DNA of 64,000 bases from Cyclobacteriaceae bacterium (lineage in GTDB: Bacteria; Bacteroidota; Bacteroidia; Cytophagales; Cyclobacteriaceae): assembly GCA_028285685.1 (NCBI GenBank), contig JANQOR010000022.1, positions 1 to 64,000 of the forward strand, in the 5' to 3' direction. A program made the translations under genes and the position numbers. This document shows positions 23,819 to 33,028 of the stretch, in pieces. Below the pieces are notes generated by a model. It searched no databases. It worked only from the letters and a program-made list of their open reading frames with translations, and had not been told where the DNA came from. Positions within the stretch are counted from its first letter, which is position 1. Every line of letters begins with the position of its first letter.

Positions 23819-25738
23819 ATGGAAAAACCATACATTGACTCAAATACCAGTCTTCCGGAGATCACGATCAAAGCAATCATTCTCGGAGCCCTCTTGTCTG
23901 TGGTTCTCTCTGCAGCAAATGCTTATTTCGGACTTTTTGCAGGCATTACGGTTTCAGCCTCTATTCCAGCGGCTGTGATTTCAATGGCACTTTTAAAGGT
24001 TTTCAAGAACTCCAATATCTTGGAAAATAACCTGGTGCAAACTGCAGCTTCGGCTGGTGAGTCCTTAGCTGCGGGAGTCATTTTTACAATTCCCGCATTG
24101 GTGATCATGGGCTACTGGAGTGAGTTTAGCTATTTTGAAACAGTAGCAATTGCAATGTGTGGAGGAGTCCTGGGTGTATTGTTTACCATTCCATTGAGAA
24201 ACGCACTGATAGTCAAAGAGAAACTCAAATTTCCGGAAGGGGTTGCAACTGCGGAGGTGCTTAAAACAGGAGAAGAAGGAGGTAAAGCAGTTAAATTTCT
24301 GATCTGGGGATCGTTAATTGGTGGTTTTGTCAAAATGTTTGACACCGCCCTGAGCTTATGGAATGCTACCTGGCAAAAAGCAGGACTCTTTAATGAGAAG
24401 ATCTATGCGTACTTCGGCGTCAACTTGTCGCCAGCCTTGGTGGCAGTGGGCTACATCGTTGGATTGAATATTGCCTTTTTGGTTTTCCTGGGTGGTATGA
24501 TCAGCTGGTTCGTGGCAATTCCTATTTACGTAGCAATTAATGGTGGTCAAGAAGGAGTCAGCGCCGTGACGCTAGGCGGAAATATTTGGAATTCACAAAT
24601 AAGATTTCTTGGTGTGGGGTCAATGGTAGTAGGAGGGCTTTGGGCTTTAATCAGCCTGGCAAATTCGCTAGGAACGGCATTCAAGTCGGGGATTCAGGCG
24701 TTCAAAGGCGGTTCGGTGAAAATGAAAGATCAAATTAGAACGGAGATGGATACCCCAATGTCATGGGTGTTGATCGGGATCGGAGTTCTGGTTGTTCCTA
24801 TCTTTATGATATATCTCACAGCTATTCAAGACGTGACGATCACTGTCACGATGACCTTAATATTGGTTGTGGCTGGCTTTCTTTTTTCAGCAGTTGCTGG
24901 GTATATGGCCGGGCTGGTTGGTAGCTCCAACAACCCCATTTCTGGAGTTACCATTGCAACAATATTAGCTTCTTCACTGCTTCTTCTCACGTTGATGGGA
25001 ACCAGCAACGAGCTAAGTGGAGCAGCTGGAGCAATTTTGGTCGGAGCTGTGGTGGCTTGTGCGGCTGCAATTGCTGGTGACAATATGCAGGATTTAAAGG
25101 CTGGGCACGTGCTGGGTGCGACACCCTTCAAGCAGCAAATCATGCAGATGGTTGGAGTCGTGTCAGGTGCGTTAGTTATTCCATTCGTGTTGAATGTCTT
25201 GCTCGAGGCGTGGGGAATGGGTGCCCCAACTGCTGAACAGCCGAATTCCTTGACGGCTCCTCAAGCGACATTAATGCAAAGTGTGGCACAGGGGATTTTT
25301 GGAGGAAATCTCCCATGGACCATGGTTTACATCGGCGGTGCTATTGGTATCGTAATTATCATCATAGATCAGTACTTGAAAGCTAAAGGATCGACTTTCA
25401 GAATGCCGATTCTAGCTGTGGCTGTCGGTATTTACCTGCCATTCCAGCTTGACTCCGCAATTTTTATTGGAGGACTACTCGCATATTTCCTCAATAAGGC
25501 TACCGCAAACAGCCCTGGCAAGGAGAAAGCTGCAAACGCAGGTATGCTGTTGGCTTCCGGGCTAATTACCGGTGAGGCGTTGATGGGAGTGGGTATTGCC
25601 ATCGCTATTTTCGTTGGATTTACTCCTTTTTCAGCACATGGCTTTACTTCCATATATCAAAACATAGGATTAGTGGTGATGACTGCAATCATTTGGTTTG
25701 TTTATCGATCTGTTATTAAGACTTCGAAGGAATCATAA
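23819..25738 (+). CDS. OPT-family oligopeptide transporter
   Basis: The 639-residue protein is an integral membrane transporter with about 14-16 hydrophobic segments. It shows the OPT-family features LPEITIKAIILGALLSVVLS, NLVQTAASAGESLAAG, KLKFPEGVATAEVLK and AGDNMQDLKAGHVLGATP near residues 420-440. OPT proteins take up oligopeptides or metal chelates by proton coupling. The gene stands alone between the divergent PadR operon and an FtsX permease gene. A hairpin at 25743-25762 follows the stop. Confidence 0.93.
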   Translation: MEKPYIDSNTSLPEITIKAIILGALLSVVLSAANAYFGLFAGITVSASIPAAVISMALLKVFKNSNILENNLVQTAASAGESLAAGVIFTIPALVIMGYWSEFSYFETVAIAMCGGVLGVLFTIPLRNALIVKEKLKFPEGVATAEVLKTGEEGGKAVKFLIWGSLIGGFVKMFDTALSLWNATWQKAGLFNEKIYAYFGVNLSPALVAVGYIVGLNIAFLVFLGGMISWFVAIPIYVAINGGQEGVSAVTLGGNIWNSQIRFLGVGSMVVGGLWALISLANSLGTAFKSGIQAFKGGSVKMKDQIRTEMDTPMSWVLIGIGVLVVPIFMIYLTAIQDVTITVTMTLILVVAGFLFSAVAGYMAGLVGSSNNPISGVTIATILASSLLLLTLMGTSNELSGAAGAILVGAVVACAAAIAGDNMQDLKAGHVLGATPFKQQIMQMVGVVSGALVIPFVLNVLLEAWGMGAPTAEQPNSLTAPQATLMQSVAQGIFGGNLPWTMVYIGGAIGIVIIIIDQYLKAKGSTFRMPILAVAVGIYLPFQLDSAIFIGGLLAYFLNKATANSPGKEKAANAGMLLASGLITGEALMGVGIAIAIFVGFTPFSAHGFTSIYQNIGLVVMTAIIWFVYRSVIKTSKES

Positions 25739-25742
25739 ATTT

Positions 25743-25762
25743 CTTGTCCGAAAACGGACAAG
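25743..25762. promoter_or_regulatory. perfect 8-bp hairpin after the OPT gene
   Basis: CTTGTCCG (25743-25750) and CGGACAAG (25755-25762) pair around AAAA. There is no T run, so this is not a classical terminator. It may protect the 3' end or be a protein-binding site; GTGTACGACAC (25767-25777), another short inverted repeat, follows. Confidence 0.4.
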
Positions 25763-25861
25763 TTATGTGTACGACACTCATCACTAACTAAGGTAGTGAG
25801 TGAGGTAAATATTTAGTAATCAGATATTTAGGTAGAATGGCATGATTTTGACCATTCAGGG

Positions 25862-28309
25862 ATGAAACCAAACCAAATTCCCATGCTCAAGAATTATTTC
25901 AAAACTGCCCTGCGTAACCTTTCCAGAAAGAAAGCATATAGCATCCTGAATATCATTGGATTGGCGCTTGGAATAGGATGTTCGCTTGTGATCTACAAGG
26001 TGATTGTTTTCGAAAAGAGCTTCGACAGGCATCAAGCTAACTACGATCGTATTTATCGAATTGTAAATGAGTATACAAGACCGGATGAAGTAGACAAAGG
26101 CATGGGTACACCTCATCCTGTAGCTCCTGCGATCATTGAAGAGTTTCCTGAGATCGTTGGTGTAGTTAGAACACATTACATATGGGGTGACCAGGTGAAT
26201 ATTAAGGAAGGTGATCGCGTGAAGAAGTTCCTTCTCGAGGATGGCATGGCTTTTACCGAAAACAGCTTTTTCAGAATATTCAATGTGGAATTTAAGGCAG
26301 GGAATCCTGAAACCGCGTTGACGGAACCTGGAACAGCTGTTATATCTGAGTCTCAAAGCAGGAGGTTTTTTGGTTACGGAATTGGAGCAGAGGTGGAGGC
26401 GATGGGAAAAATGATCAATGTTGGAAACAAGATAGATCTCAAAATTGTTGGTGTTATCGTTGACCCTCCGGAGGCCACCACTTTTCCCTTTACGGTTTTG
26501 ATGGAGTATTCGGGCCAAAAGGCTCACAATCCCTACTACGGTGATGGTAAAAGATGGAATTCGACCAGCTCCAATACGAATACATATATGCTTGTCAATG
26601 AGGGGTTTGATGCCCTAGCATTCGATGAGAAGATGATAGCCTTTGTTGACAAACATTGGGAGGAAGGAGCTTCCAAGAGGAGAAAGTACTTATCTCAGCC
26701 ACTTTCGGCATTGCACTCAGATAGTGAATATGGAAATTACACATACTCCACTTCTCCGGAACTGATTCTGGCTCTAACTTTCATTGCTGTATTCCTTGTT
26801 CTGACCGCATGCATCAATTTCATAAATCTGGCGACTGCCCAGGCGGCCAATCGTTCAAAGGAGATCGGGATCCGGAAGGCGATCGGTGGATATACTCGTC
26901 AACTAGTACTACAATTTTTCTCTGAAATAACAGTGATTTCTTTTTTGGCTATCCTACTCTCGCTTGCTGTGGCGGAATTCATGTTCGTGCAGCTAGAAGA
27001 AATCATAGGGACACGTCTTCAACTAGATATCCTGAGTGATCTACAAACAATAGGATTTCTACTTATCCTGTTTATCAGCGTGAGCTTTTTGTCCGGGTTT
27101 TATCCTTCGATTCTACTTTCCAGGATGAATACAGTGCTTGCACTTAAGAACAAGATTACTGCCAAGACTCATTCCGGTGGTTTGAATCTTCGAAAAGCAC
27201 TTGTAGTGACGCAGTTCACGATTTCTCAGTTCTTAATTATTGGCACGGTCATTATTTCAGCTCAGATGGAGTACTTCACCACGAAGGATCTTGGGTTTGA
27301 TAAGGAAGCGATCGTAAAATCCTATTTACCGGAGCAAGATGTGACCAAGACAGACCGATTTAAGCAGTACTTACTTTCAGACCCTTCGATCGTGGATGTC
27401 ACATTTGCGCTTAGCTCGCCAACTGGAAATTCAAACTCACATTCCAACTTCAACTATGCTCCACTTAACTCTGAAGACAATTACGATGCGAGCTTCAAGT
27501 GTGCTGATGAACGTTACATGGATGTTTATGGACTTGAACTGTTGGCAGGTCGAAATTTCGTCAAGAACGACAGCAGTGATTATTTAATCATCAATGAGCG
27601 TACGGCTCGTCTGATGGGTTTTGGAGATGATTATGAGAGTGCGGTTGGCGAGACCTTTACCACCGGATGGCGAGGGGATAAAAAGATCATTGGTGTAATG
27701 AACGATTTTCACTCACAGGATTTAAGTGAAGGTCTGGCTTACATTTTTCTAATTTACCAACCTAGCGTCTTTTATGAAATTGCATTTAAAACGGCTGAAA
27801 ACGCCAATGTAAAATCAGCTATCAGTCACTTTGAAGATTCATGGGAAAAAGTATACCCAGAGTACGTGGTGGATTGGCAATTTTACGATGAGGAACTTGC
27901 TGAAAACTACGAGCAGGAGCAAAATATTGCCTCGTTGATGAACACATTTACGATTGTTTCGATTCTGATTGGATGCTTGGGACTCTATGGCCTTATTTCC
28001 TTCATAGCTGCCAACAGAACGAAGGAGGTCGGGATCCGAAAAGTGCTTGGAGCCAGTGTCGGTGCCATCATCCAAAAATTCACGTGGGAGATCTTAATCC
28101 TTGTTGGAGTAGCATTTGCTGTGGCAGCACCCTTGGCTTATTTCATCTTGAATCAATGGCTTGATAACTATATGTTCCGAATTGAAATTGGCTTCCAGTT
28201 CTTCATTATTGCTTTTCTTGCCACGCTGTTGGTAGCAGTCTTGACGGTAAGTCACAGGACAATATCCACAGCCATGTTAAATCCTGCAAGAACTTTGAAG
28301 GACGAGTAA
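25862..28309 (+). CDS. FtsX/MacB-type ABC permease
   Basis: The 815-residue protein has the usual Bacteroidota layout: membrane segment near residue 28-48, MacB periplasmic core, three membrane segments at about 300-440, FtsX module with LATAQAANRSKEIGIRKAIGG, a second periplasmic core, and a final FtsX module ending near residue 805 with ANRTKEVGIRKVLGAS. Start could also be the ATG at 25883 (MLKNYFKTALRNLSRKKAYS), which is where most family members begin. No ATPase gene is adjacent and, unlike the 20616 permease, there is no prefix domain or PadR partner. Confidence 0.92.
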   Translation: MKPNQIPMLKNYFKTALRNLSRKKAYSILNIIGLALGIGCSLVIYKVIVFEKSFDRHQANYDRIYRIVNEYTRPDEVDKGMGTPHPVAPAIIEEFPEIVGVVRTHYIWGDQVNIKEGDRVKKFLLEDGMAFTENSFFRIFNVEFKAGNPETALTEPGTAVISESQSRRFFGYGIGAEVEAMGKMINVGNKIDLKIVGVIVDPPEATTFPFTVLMEYSGQKAHNPYYGDGKRWNSTSSNTNTYMLVNEGFDALAFDEKMIAFVDKHWEEGASKRRKYLSQPLSALHSDSEYGNYTYSTSPELILALTFIAVFLVLTACINFINLATAQAANRSKEIGIRKAIGGYTRQLVLQFFSEITVISFLAILLSLAVAEFMFVQLEEIIGTRLQLDILSDLQTIGFLLILFISVSFLSGFYPSILLSRMNTVLALKNKITAKTHSGGLNLRKALVVTQFTISQFLIIGTVIISAQMEYFTTKDLGFDKEAIVKSYLPEQDVTKTDRFKQYLLSDPSIVDVTFALSSPTGNSNSHSNFNYAPLNSEDNYDASFKCADERYMDVYGLELLAGRNFVKNDSSDYLIINERTARLMGFGDDYESAVGETFTTGWRGDKKIIGVMNDFHSQDLSEGLAYIFLIYQPSVFYEIAFKTAENANVKSAISHFEDSWEKVYPEYVVDWQFYDEELAENYEQEQNIASLMNTFTIVSILIGCLGLYGLISFIAANRTKEVGIRKVLGASVGAIIQKFTWEILILVGVAFAVAAPLAYFILNQWLDNYMFRIEIGFQFFIIAFLATLLVAVLTVSHRTISTAMLNPARTLKDE

Positions 28310-28329
28310 GCGGACATCGGAACTTTACA

Positions 28330-28337
28330 TATATTTG
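28330..28337 (+). promoter_or_regulatory. -7 promoter box (TATATTTG)
   Basis: TATATTTG fits the Bacteroidota -7 consensus TAnnTTTG and lies 28 bases before the NSS transporter start. No good -33 TTTG was seen at the right distance, so it is a candidate only. Confidence 0.4.
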
Positions 28338-28365
28338 ATGAATTCGCAAATGCTAATCATCATAT

Positions 28366-29853
28366 ATGAGTAAGGATCAGTTTAGTAGCAGATGGGGGAT
28401 CGTTCTTGCCTCGCTGGGGATGGCGATTGGTGCCGGAAACCTATGGAGATTTCCACGATTAGCAGGTCAATACGGGGGTTCTTTCATCTTGCTCTGGATA
28501 CTGTTCCTCTTCATTTGGTCGATACCGCTATTGCTTTCAGAATTTGCCATTGGCAAAAAATACAAGAGCGGAGTCATAGGTTCATTTGCCCAATTTATTG
28601 GTCAGAAATACACCTGGATGGGATTCTTCATAACAATCTGTACGTTGGGGATCGCATTCTACTATTCAATCGTGACTGCATGGGCTTTTCGATACCTGAC
28701 CTTCTCGACGACTAACATTTTTGCCTCTGTTCCATTGCAAGAGAGACTTAATGGAAATCCCGAATATCTCAACATTTTTTGGAGCAGCATTTCTAACGGA
28801 GACTGGACCACAGTTATCGTTTACATAGTGGTGATATTCCTTGGTGCTTTTATTCTTATTAGAGGTGTGCAAAATGGATTGGAAAAAGCAAACAAATTGC
28901 TGATCCCAAGCCTGTTTGTGTTGTTGATCATTATTGTCTTCGTCTCCCTGAACATGGAGGGTGGTATACGCGGTTTGGAATACATGTTTGCCGTTGATTT
29001 TAACCACTTTTCCAATTCAACCATTTGGATTGAAGCACTTTCACAATCGGCATGGTCCACGGGAGCGGGGTGGGGACTGTTGATGACGATCTCAGCATTT
29101 TCACGAGACAATGAGGATGTAACATTAAATACATTCATTGGTGCCTTTGGTAATAACACTGCTTCACTATTGGCAGGCATGGCCATTCTTCCCGCCGTCT
29201 TTGCCTTATCTGCATCGGATGCGGATGCTATTTCCTACCTCCAAACGGGCAACCAGGCGCTGACTTTTACTATCATTCCGATGCTCTTTGCCAATGTGCC
29301 TGGTGGGGCGTTTCTCTCAGTCATTTTCTTTTTGGCTTTGTTTGTGGCCGCTTTCAGCTCGCTGCTTCCAATGATTGAGCTTTTCATGAAAAACATCGCG
29401 GATCTAAATGTGCCGAGGAGAACCACGCTGATCATCGTGCTGATATGTTTCATACTTTTCGGTTTTCCATCAGCAATGTCATTGAATTTCTTTACGAATC
29501 AGGATTGGGTTTGGGGCGTTGGTCTGATACTGAGTGGCCTATTTATTTTAATAGCTGTTGCTAAAAATGGACCTGTTGCTTTTAAGAAGGAAAGCATCGA
29601 TGTGAGCTCTGATATGAGATTCTCATCCAGGTTTTTCAAATTAGCCATCTTTGGAAACATTGCCATGGCGGTCTTCCTTATCTACTGGTGGATGTCTCAG
29701 GGATTTAGTACTAATCCATGGTTCGACGAAAATGGGAATTGGAATGTGATTGATGTCTACAGTAATGCTTCGATTGTAACGCAGTGGGGGTTGGTTATCG
29801 TGCTGGGAATATTGCTAAATAAGTACCTATATAAAAATTTTGTAAAACCATGA
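28366..29853 (+). CDS. sodium-dependent transporter, NSS (SNF) family
   Basis: The 495-residue membrane protein begins with the NSS signature SRWGIVLASLGMAIGAGNLWRFPRLAGQ, where the unwound first helix binds sodium and substrate. About 12 membrane segments are predicted; FATP... features of the family such as LSEFAIGKKYKSG and SAWSTGAGWGLLMTISAFSR are clear. Prokaryotic members carry amino acids or similar solutes with sodium. The stop overlaps the start of a 37-residue membrane peptide (29850-29963), so the two are coupled. Confidence 0.93.
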   Translation: MSKDQFSSRWGIVLASLGMAIGAGNLWRFPRLAGQYGGSFILLWILFLFIWSIPLLLSEFAIGKKYKSGVIGSFAQFIGQKYTWMGFFITICTLGIAFYYSIVTAWAFRYLTFSTTNIFASVPLQERLNGNPEYLNIFWSSISNGDWTTVIVYIVVIFLGAFILIRGVQNGLEKANKLLIPSLFVLLIIIVFVSLNMEGGIRGLEYMFAVDFNHFSNSTIWIEALSQSAWSTGAGWGLLMTISAFSRDNEDVTLNTFIGAFGNNTASLLAGMAILPAVFALSASDADAISYLQTGNQALTFTIIPMLFANVPGGAFLSVIFFLALFVAAFSSLLPMIELFMKNIADLNVPRRTTLIIVLICFILFGFPSAMSLNFFTNQDWVWGVGLILSGLFILIAVAKNGPVAFKKESIDVSSDMRFSSRFFKLAIFGNIAMAVFLIYWWMSQGFSTNPWFDENGNWNVIDVYSNASIVTQWGLVIVLGILLNKYLYKNFVKP

Positions 29854-29963
29854 CTACATCTACCATTGTAAGTATGACTGTAATCCTGACTATAATAGTA
29901 GGTGGGTTCGCTTATTTTCTATCAAAGGCATTAAGAAAGGAAAAAAAACAAACGGGAGATTGA
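29850..29963 (+). CDS. small membrane subunit of the NSS transporter (MetS-like)
   Basis: A 37-residue frame begins with ATG at 29850, overlapping the transporter stop (ATGA). It has a polar start MTTSTIVSM, one hydrophobic segment (about residues 8-24, TVILTIIVGGFAYFL) and a strongly basic end, KALRKEKKQ. The same arrangement, a large NSS protein followed by a tiny one-helix protein, is known from the MetP/MetS methionine transporter of Corynebacterium, where the small protein is required. The overlap and the one-helix basic-tail layout support a real gene; the substrate is not implied. Confidence 0.75.
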   Translation: MTTSTIVSMTVILTIIVGGFAYFLSKALRKEKKQTGD

Positions 29964-30020
29964 CAGTGGTTCAGCTAGCCCTGATCTCCAGCAGACTTAA
30001 TTTTTAATACTAAACCTAAT

Positions 30021-30491
30021 ATGGATAAGATTGATGCATTGAACCAAGTTGCCGAATTTCACAAAACATTTAGACATCCAATTTTGGAGTCTCCGCAAAT
30101 TCCGTCCGAGGAGCGTTGCAAGCTTAGGGTATCTCTGATAGCTGAAGAATTAAAGGAGCTCGAAGAAGCAATAGGAGAGGGTGATATTGTAGAAGTTGCT
30201 GATGCGCTCTGTGACATTCAATATGTGCTTTCGGGCGCTGTCTTAGAATTCGGACTTGGTGAAAAGTTTAAGGAGTTATTTGATGAAGTACAAAGATCCA
30301 ATATGAGCAAGGCATGCAGCACGGAAGGCGAGGCTCTCTCTACGGTCAACTTCTATCATGACAAAAAAGGAACAGACGCCTACTACGTCGAGCGAGACGG
30401 CAAATATTTGATTTATAGAAAAGGAGATAAAAAAACCCTCAAATCGATTAACTACTCACCCGCTGATTTGGAGTCAATTTTAGAGGATTGA
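30021..30491 (+). CDS. MazG-like NTP pyrophosphohydrolase
   Basis: The 156-residue protein has the all-alpha NTP-pyrophosphatase metal-binding pattern: EELKELEEAI (Glu43, Glu46 and Glu47 region) and VEVADALCDIQYVLSGAV (Glu58, Asp61, Asp65). Such enzymes hydrolyse nucleoside triphosphates or related phosphates to monophosphate and pyrophosphate, with magnesium, in the cytoplasm. The C-terminal third (about 105-156) contains a basic beta-rich extension with YYVERDGKYLIYRKGDKK. It is 10 bases upstream of a DoxX gene and in the same transcript as the following two genes. Confidence 0.85.
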   Translation: MDKIDALNQVAEFHKTFRHPILESPQIPSEERCKLRVSLIAEELKELEEAIGEGDIVEVADALCDIQYVLSGAVLEFGLGEKFKELFDEVQRSNMSKACSTEGEALSTVNFYHDKKGTDAYYVERDGKYLIYRKGDKKTLKSINYSPADLESILED

Positions 30492-30501
30492 TCATCACCT
30501 G

Positions 30502-30933
30502 ATGAGTTTGCAAGCACTTTCTAGATATAAAGAATATGCTGCACTTCCAATTAGAATATTGGTGGGGATTCACTTGATTGCTGGTACTCAGGACAATGTT
30601 TTCTCCGGGGATCGGATGTTGGAATTTGAAAAATTTCTGGCAGCTAATGGAATGATTTTTCCTCTGTTTTCTGCCATTCTATCCGTTTACGCACAATTTA
30701 TATCGGGCATTCTTTATGTTCTTGGTTGGAAGGTTCGAACTGCGGCGATCGTTATGATCATCAATTTTTTAGTTGCCATTGTACTTGTCCATTTAGGAGA
30801 TTCGTATTCCAACACATTTCCGGCGATTGTGATGCTATCAGGTTCGGTCTTCTTGTTGTTAAACGGTAGCGGTGCTTTGGCGATGGATAAGCTCCGTTTC
30901 AAAGCAACAACAGAAAAAGGGAGAGACCTATGA
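30502..30933 (+). CDS. DoxX-family membrane protein
   Basis: The 143-residue protein has four membrane segments (about residues 17-33, 53-75, 80-97, 103-123), with the DoxX-like ILVGIHLIAGTQDNV in the first and FPLFSAILSVYAQFISGILYVLGW in the second. DoxX proteins are small inner-membrane proteins linked to redox or quinone chemistry, but the activity of most is unknown. The stop overlaps the next start by four bases (ATGA at 30930-30933). Confidence 0.8.
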   Translation: MSLQALSRYKEYAALPIRILVGIHLIAGTQDNVFSGDRMLEFEKFLAANGMIFPLFSAILSVYAQFISGILYVLGWKVRTAAIVMIINFLVAIVLVHLGDSYSNTFPAIVMLSGSVFLLLNGSGALAMDKLRFKATTEKGRDL

Positions 30934-32018
30934 TTTTTGGGATTGCTGCTATTCAAGGATTCGCCTTGGCTGCCATTCTTTTTTTTAACAAAAGAGGAGA
31001 GGTTTTTCTGAATAAGATACTGGGGCTCCTGCTGTTCTTCTTTTCCGCCATTCTGGTCGAGGAGTCATTGGAACTACTGAGCTATCATTCAGCACTCCAA
31101 AGAATAACCGGCTTCAGTTTTCTAATTGACTTGTTTCTGGGCCCACTTACACTTATCTACGCATCGAGCCTTTCAAATAGGGACAAACCAGTCGGGATCT
31201 GGAAGCATCTAGCACTTCCCGCCTTTCTGAACACAGTCTATTTGCCTTATCATTTTATGGTTGGCTGGCAGGAACATGTCATCAACAATCCACTGCTTGA
31301 GGATATTTACCTATTTTTCGTTTTTCTAAAAATCGGCTACCAGGTCGTTTATCAAGTCGCATCCATCATAATTCTTCACAAATTCGTAATAAAAGGTAAT
31401 GGCAAGGCTGCAGCCAAAATTAAGATGGCTGTGTTCGTAAAGTATATCCTGCTGACAGTGCTAGTACTTATTCCTGGAGTTATTGTCTTTGAAGTAACAC
31501 AGGATCAGTTGGCATTCGACCCCGATTATGTTACAAGCCTTATCATGATGATCGCGATATATTCGATAGGTTATGCCGCACTGGGAAATCCCATTGTCTA
31601 CACCAGAATCTCAGAGGTCGTGGAAGCCGATAAGACGAATGGTGAGAGATATCGAACCTCATCGCTGACAGAAGAAGAGAAGAAGAAATCCACCAATTTG
31701 CTACTCAAATACATGGATGATCAAAAACCATATTTAGACCCGGACCTTACCTCGGATAAGCTGGCGGATCTCATGAAGATTTCCAGACACAATTTGTCGC
31801 AAGTATTAAATGAAACACTTGAGCAGAATTTCTATGACTTCATCAATCATTACAGGGTCAAAGAATTCATCAAACAAATGGAAGAGGCAGATGGTCAGGA
31901 TAGAAATATTCTTGCGATCGGATATAAATCTGGTTTTAATAGCAAAGCAACCTTAAATCGTGTGTTCAAGAACATTACAGGAAAGACACCATCAAATTAC
32001 TTTCGTCCAAGTCACTGA
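30930..32018 (+). CDS. membrane-anchored AraC-type regulator
   Basis: The 362-residue protein has about seven hydrophobic segments in the first 230 residues and then a soluble AraC-type DNA-binding domain (about 255-360): LTSDKLADLMKISRHNLSQVL as the first helix-turn-helix and ILAIGYKSGFNSKATLNRVFKNITGKTPSNY as the second. This hybrid class, a membrane sensor with a direct AraC output, is common in Bacteroidota. It overlaps the DoxX gene by ATGA and probably controls the same operon. Confidence 0.9.
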   Translation: MIFGIAAIQGFALAAILFFNKRGEVFLNKILGLLLFFFSAILVEESLELLSYHSALQRITGFSFLIDLFLGPLTLIYASSLSNRDKPVGIWKHLALPAFLNTVYLPYHFMVGWQEHVINNPLLEDIYLFFVFLKIGYQVVYQVASIIILHKFVIKGNGKAAAKIKMAVFVKYILLTVLVLIPGVIVFEVTQDQLAFDPDYVTSLIMMIAIYSIGYAALGNPIVYTRISEVVEADKTNGERYRTSSLTEEEKKKSTNLLLKYMDDQKPYLDPDLTSDKLADLMKISRHNLSQVLNETLEQNFYDFINHYRVKEFIKQMEEADGQDRNILAIGYKSGFNSKATLNRVFKNITGKTPSNYFRPSH

Positions 32019-32110
32019 TTCAGCGTCTCATTTGATCGAGTGAGTCGATATCGTAGTGTTACTCCCCTTATTTGGCCATAAAAATTGTGAACTCATAAAC
32101 TCGATTTAAA

Positions 32111-32962
32111 ATGAGCAAATATCTTTTATGGACTTTGATTTTATCTCTTTCGCTTCTTGGCTTATCGTGCTCAAGCGATGAAACGACAGTTATTTCCGGG
32201 GAGGGTGTTTTTACAACCAATGCGGGAAATGCAGTAATAGAAGGTGAGCTTTTCCTTCCTACCGGTAATGGACCATTTCCTACCATGATCATAGTCCCGG
32301 GTTCGGGAGACGAAACAAGGGATGAGTTAGCATCTTTTGCGACTATACTTAACCAAAATAATTATGCCTTGTACATTTATGATAAAAGAGGCATTGGTGG
32401 TTCGACAGGCAGTTATCCCGCAGAGTCACTGGAAAATACTGATTTCATTGACGCCAGAGCTGAAGATGTGATAGGGATCATCGAGTTCCTTAAGACACAT
32501 AGTGACCTGGACCCATCTCGAATTGGTCTATATGGTTCGAGTCAGGGAGCGTGGGTGAATTCTTCTGTTTTTGAGAAATCTTCAGACCTGGCTTATATAG
32601 TAATGGTAAGTGGGGGAGTAGCGTCAATCAGATTGGAGGGCTTCTATTGCAGCCTGACTGAGGATCCAAGTGTATCGATTGATGAGGCGATTGATCAACT
32701 TTCCAACTACAATGGCTTGGCAGGCTTTGATCCCCTCCCAATAGTAACATCAATGAATTTACCAGTTCTTTGGATTTACGGGTTCGAGGATAGAAGTCAT
32801 CCGGCTCGTTATGATATTCAAATTTTAGAGGACCTCAATAAGCCAAATTTCACAACTCATATTTATCAGAATGCGGATCATGAGATAGTTGATCTTACGA
32901 CTGGACAAAGCCCGCCAGACCTGTTTCCTAATCTAGGTGCTTGGCTTGTGGCAAATAATTGA
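32111..32962 (+). CDS. alpha/beta-hydrolase lipoprotein
   Basis: The 283-residue protein has a lipobox (GLSC, Cys20) and an alpha/beta-hydrolase fold: oxyanion region VPGSGDETRD near residue 63, NYALYIYDKRGIGGSTGSY, the nucleophile elbow LYGSSQGAW (Ser144), a likely acid at WIYGFEDRSH (Asp near 228) and a catalytic His in NADHEIVD (near 256). It may act on esters or peptides at the cell envelope. The minus-strand gene downstream converges, with a terminator between them. Confidence 0.85.
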   Translation: MSKYLLWTLILSLSLLGLSCSSDETTVISGEGVFTTNAGNAVIEGELFLPTGNGPFPTMIIVPGSGDETRDELASFATILNQNNYALYIYDKRGIGGSTGSYPAESLENTDFIDARAEDVIGIIEFLKTHSDLDPSRIGLYGSSQGAWVNSSVFEKSSDLAYIVMVSGGVASIRLEGFYCSLTEDPSVSIDEAIDQLSNYNGLAGFDPLPIVTSMNLPVLWIYGFEDRSHPARYDIQILEDLNKPNFTTHIYQNADHEIVDLTTGQSPPDLFPNLGAWLVANN

Positions 32963-32976
32963 TCCTTCTATGAAGT

Positions 32977-33001
32977 AAAAAAGCAACTCATTTGAGTTGC
33001 T
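32977..33001 (-). terminator. rho-independent terminator (minus strand)
   Basis: AGCAACTCA (32982-32990) pairs with TGAGTTGCT (32993-33001), and the plus-strand A run 32977-32981 becomes a T run on the minus strand just after the hairpin. It terminates the gene starting at 33493. Confidence 0.75.
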
Positions 33002-33028
33002 CATTATAGGAATTTACGAAGTGTTTTC

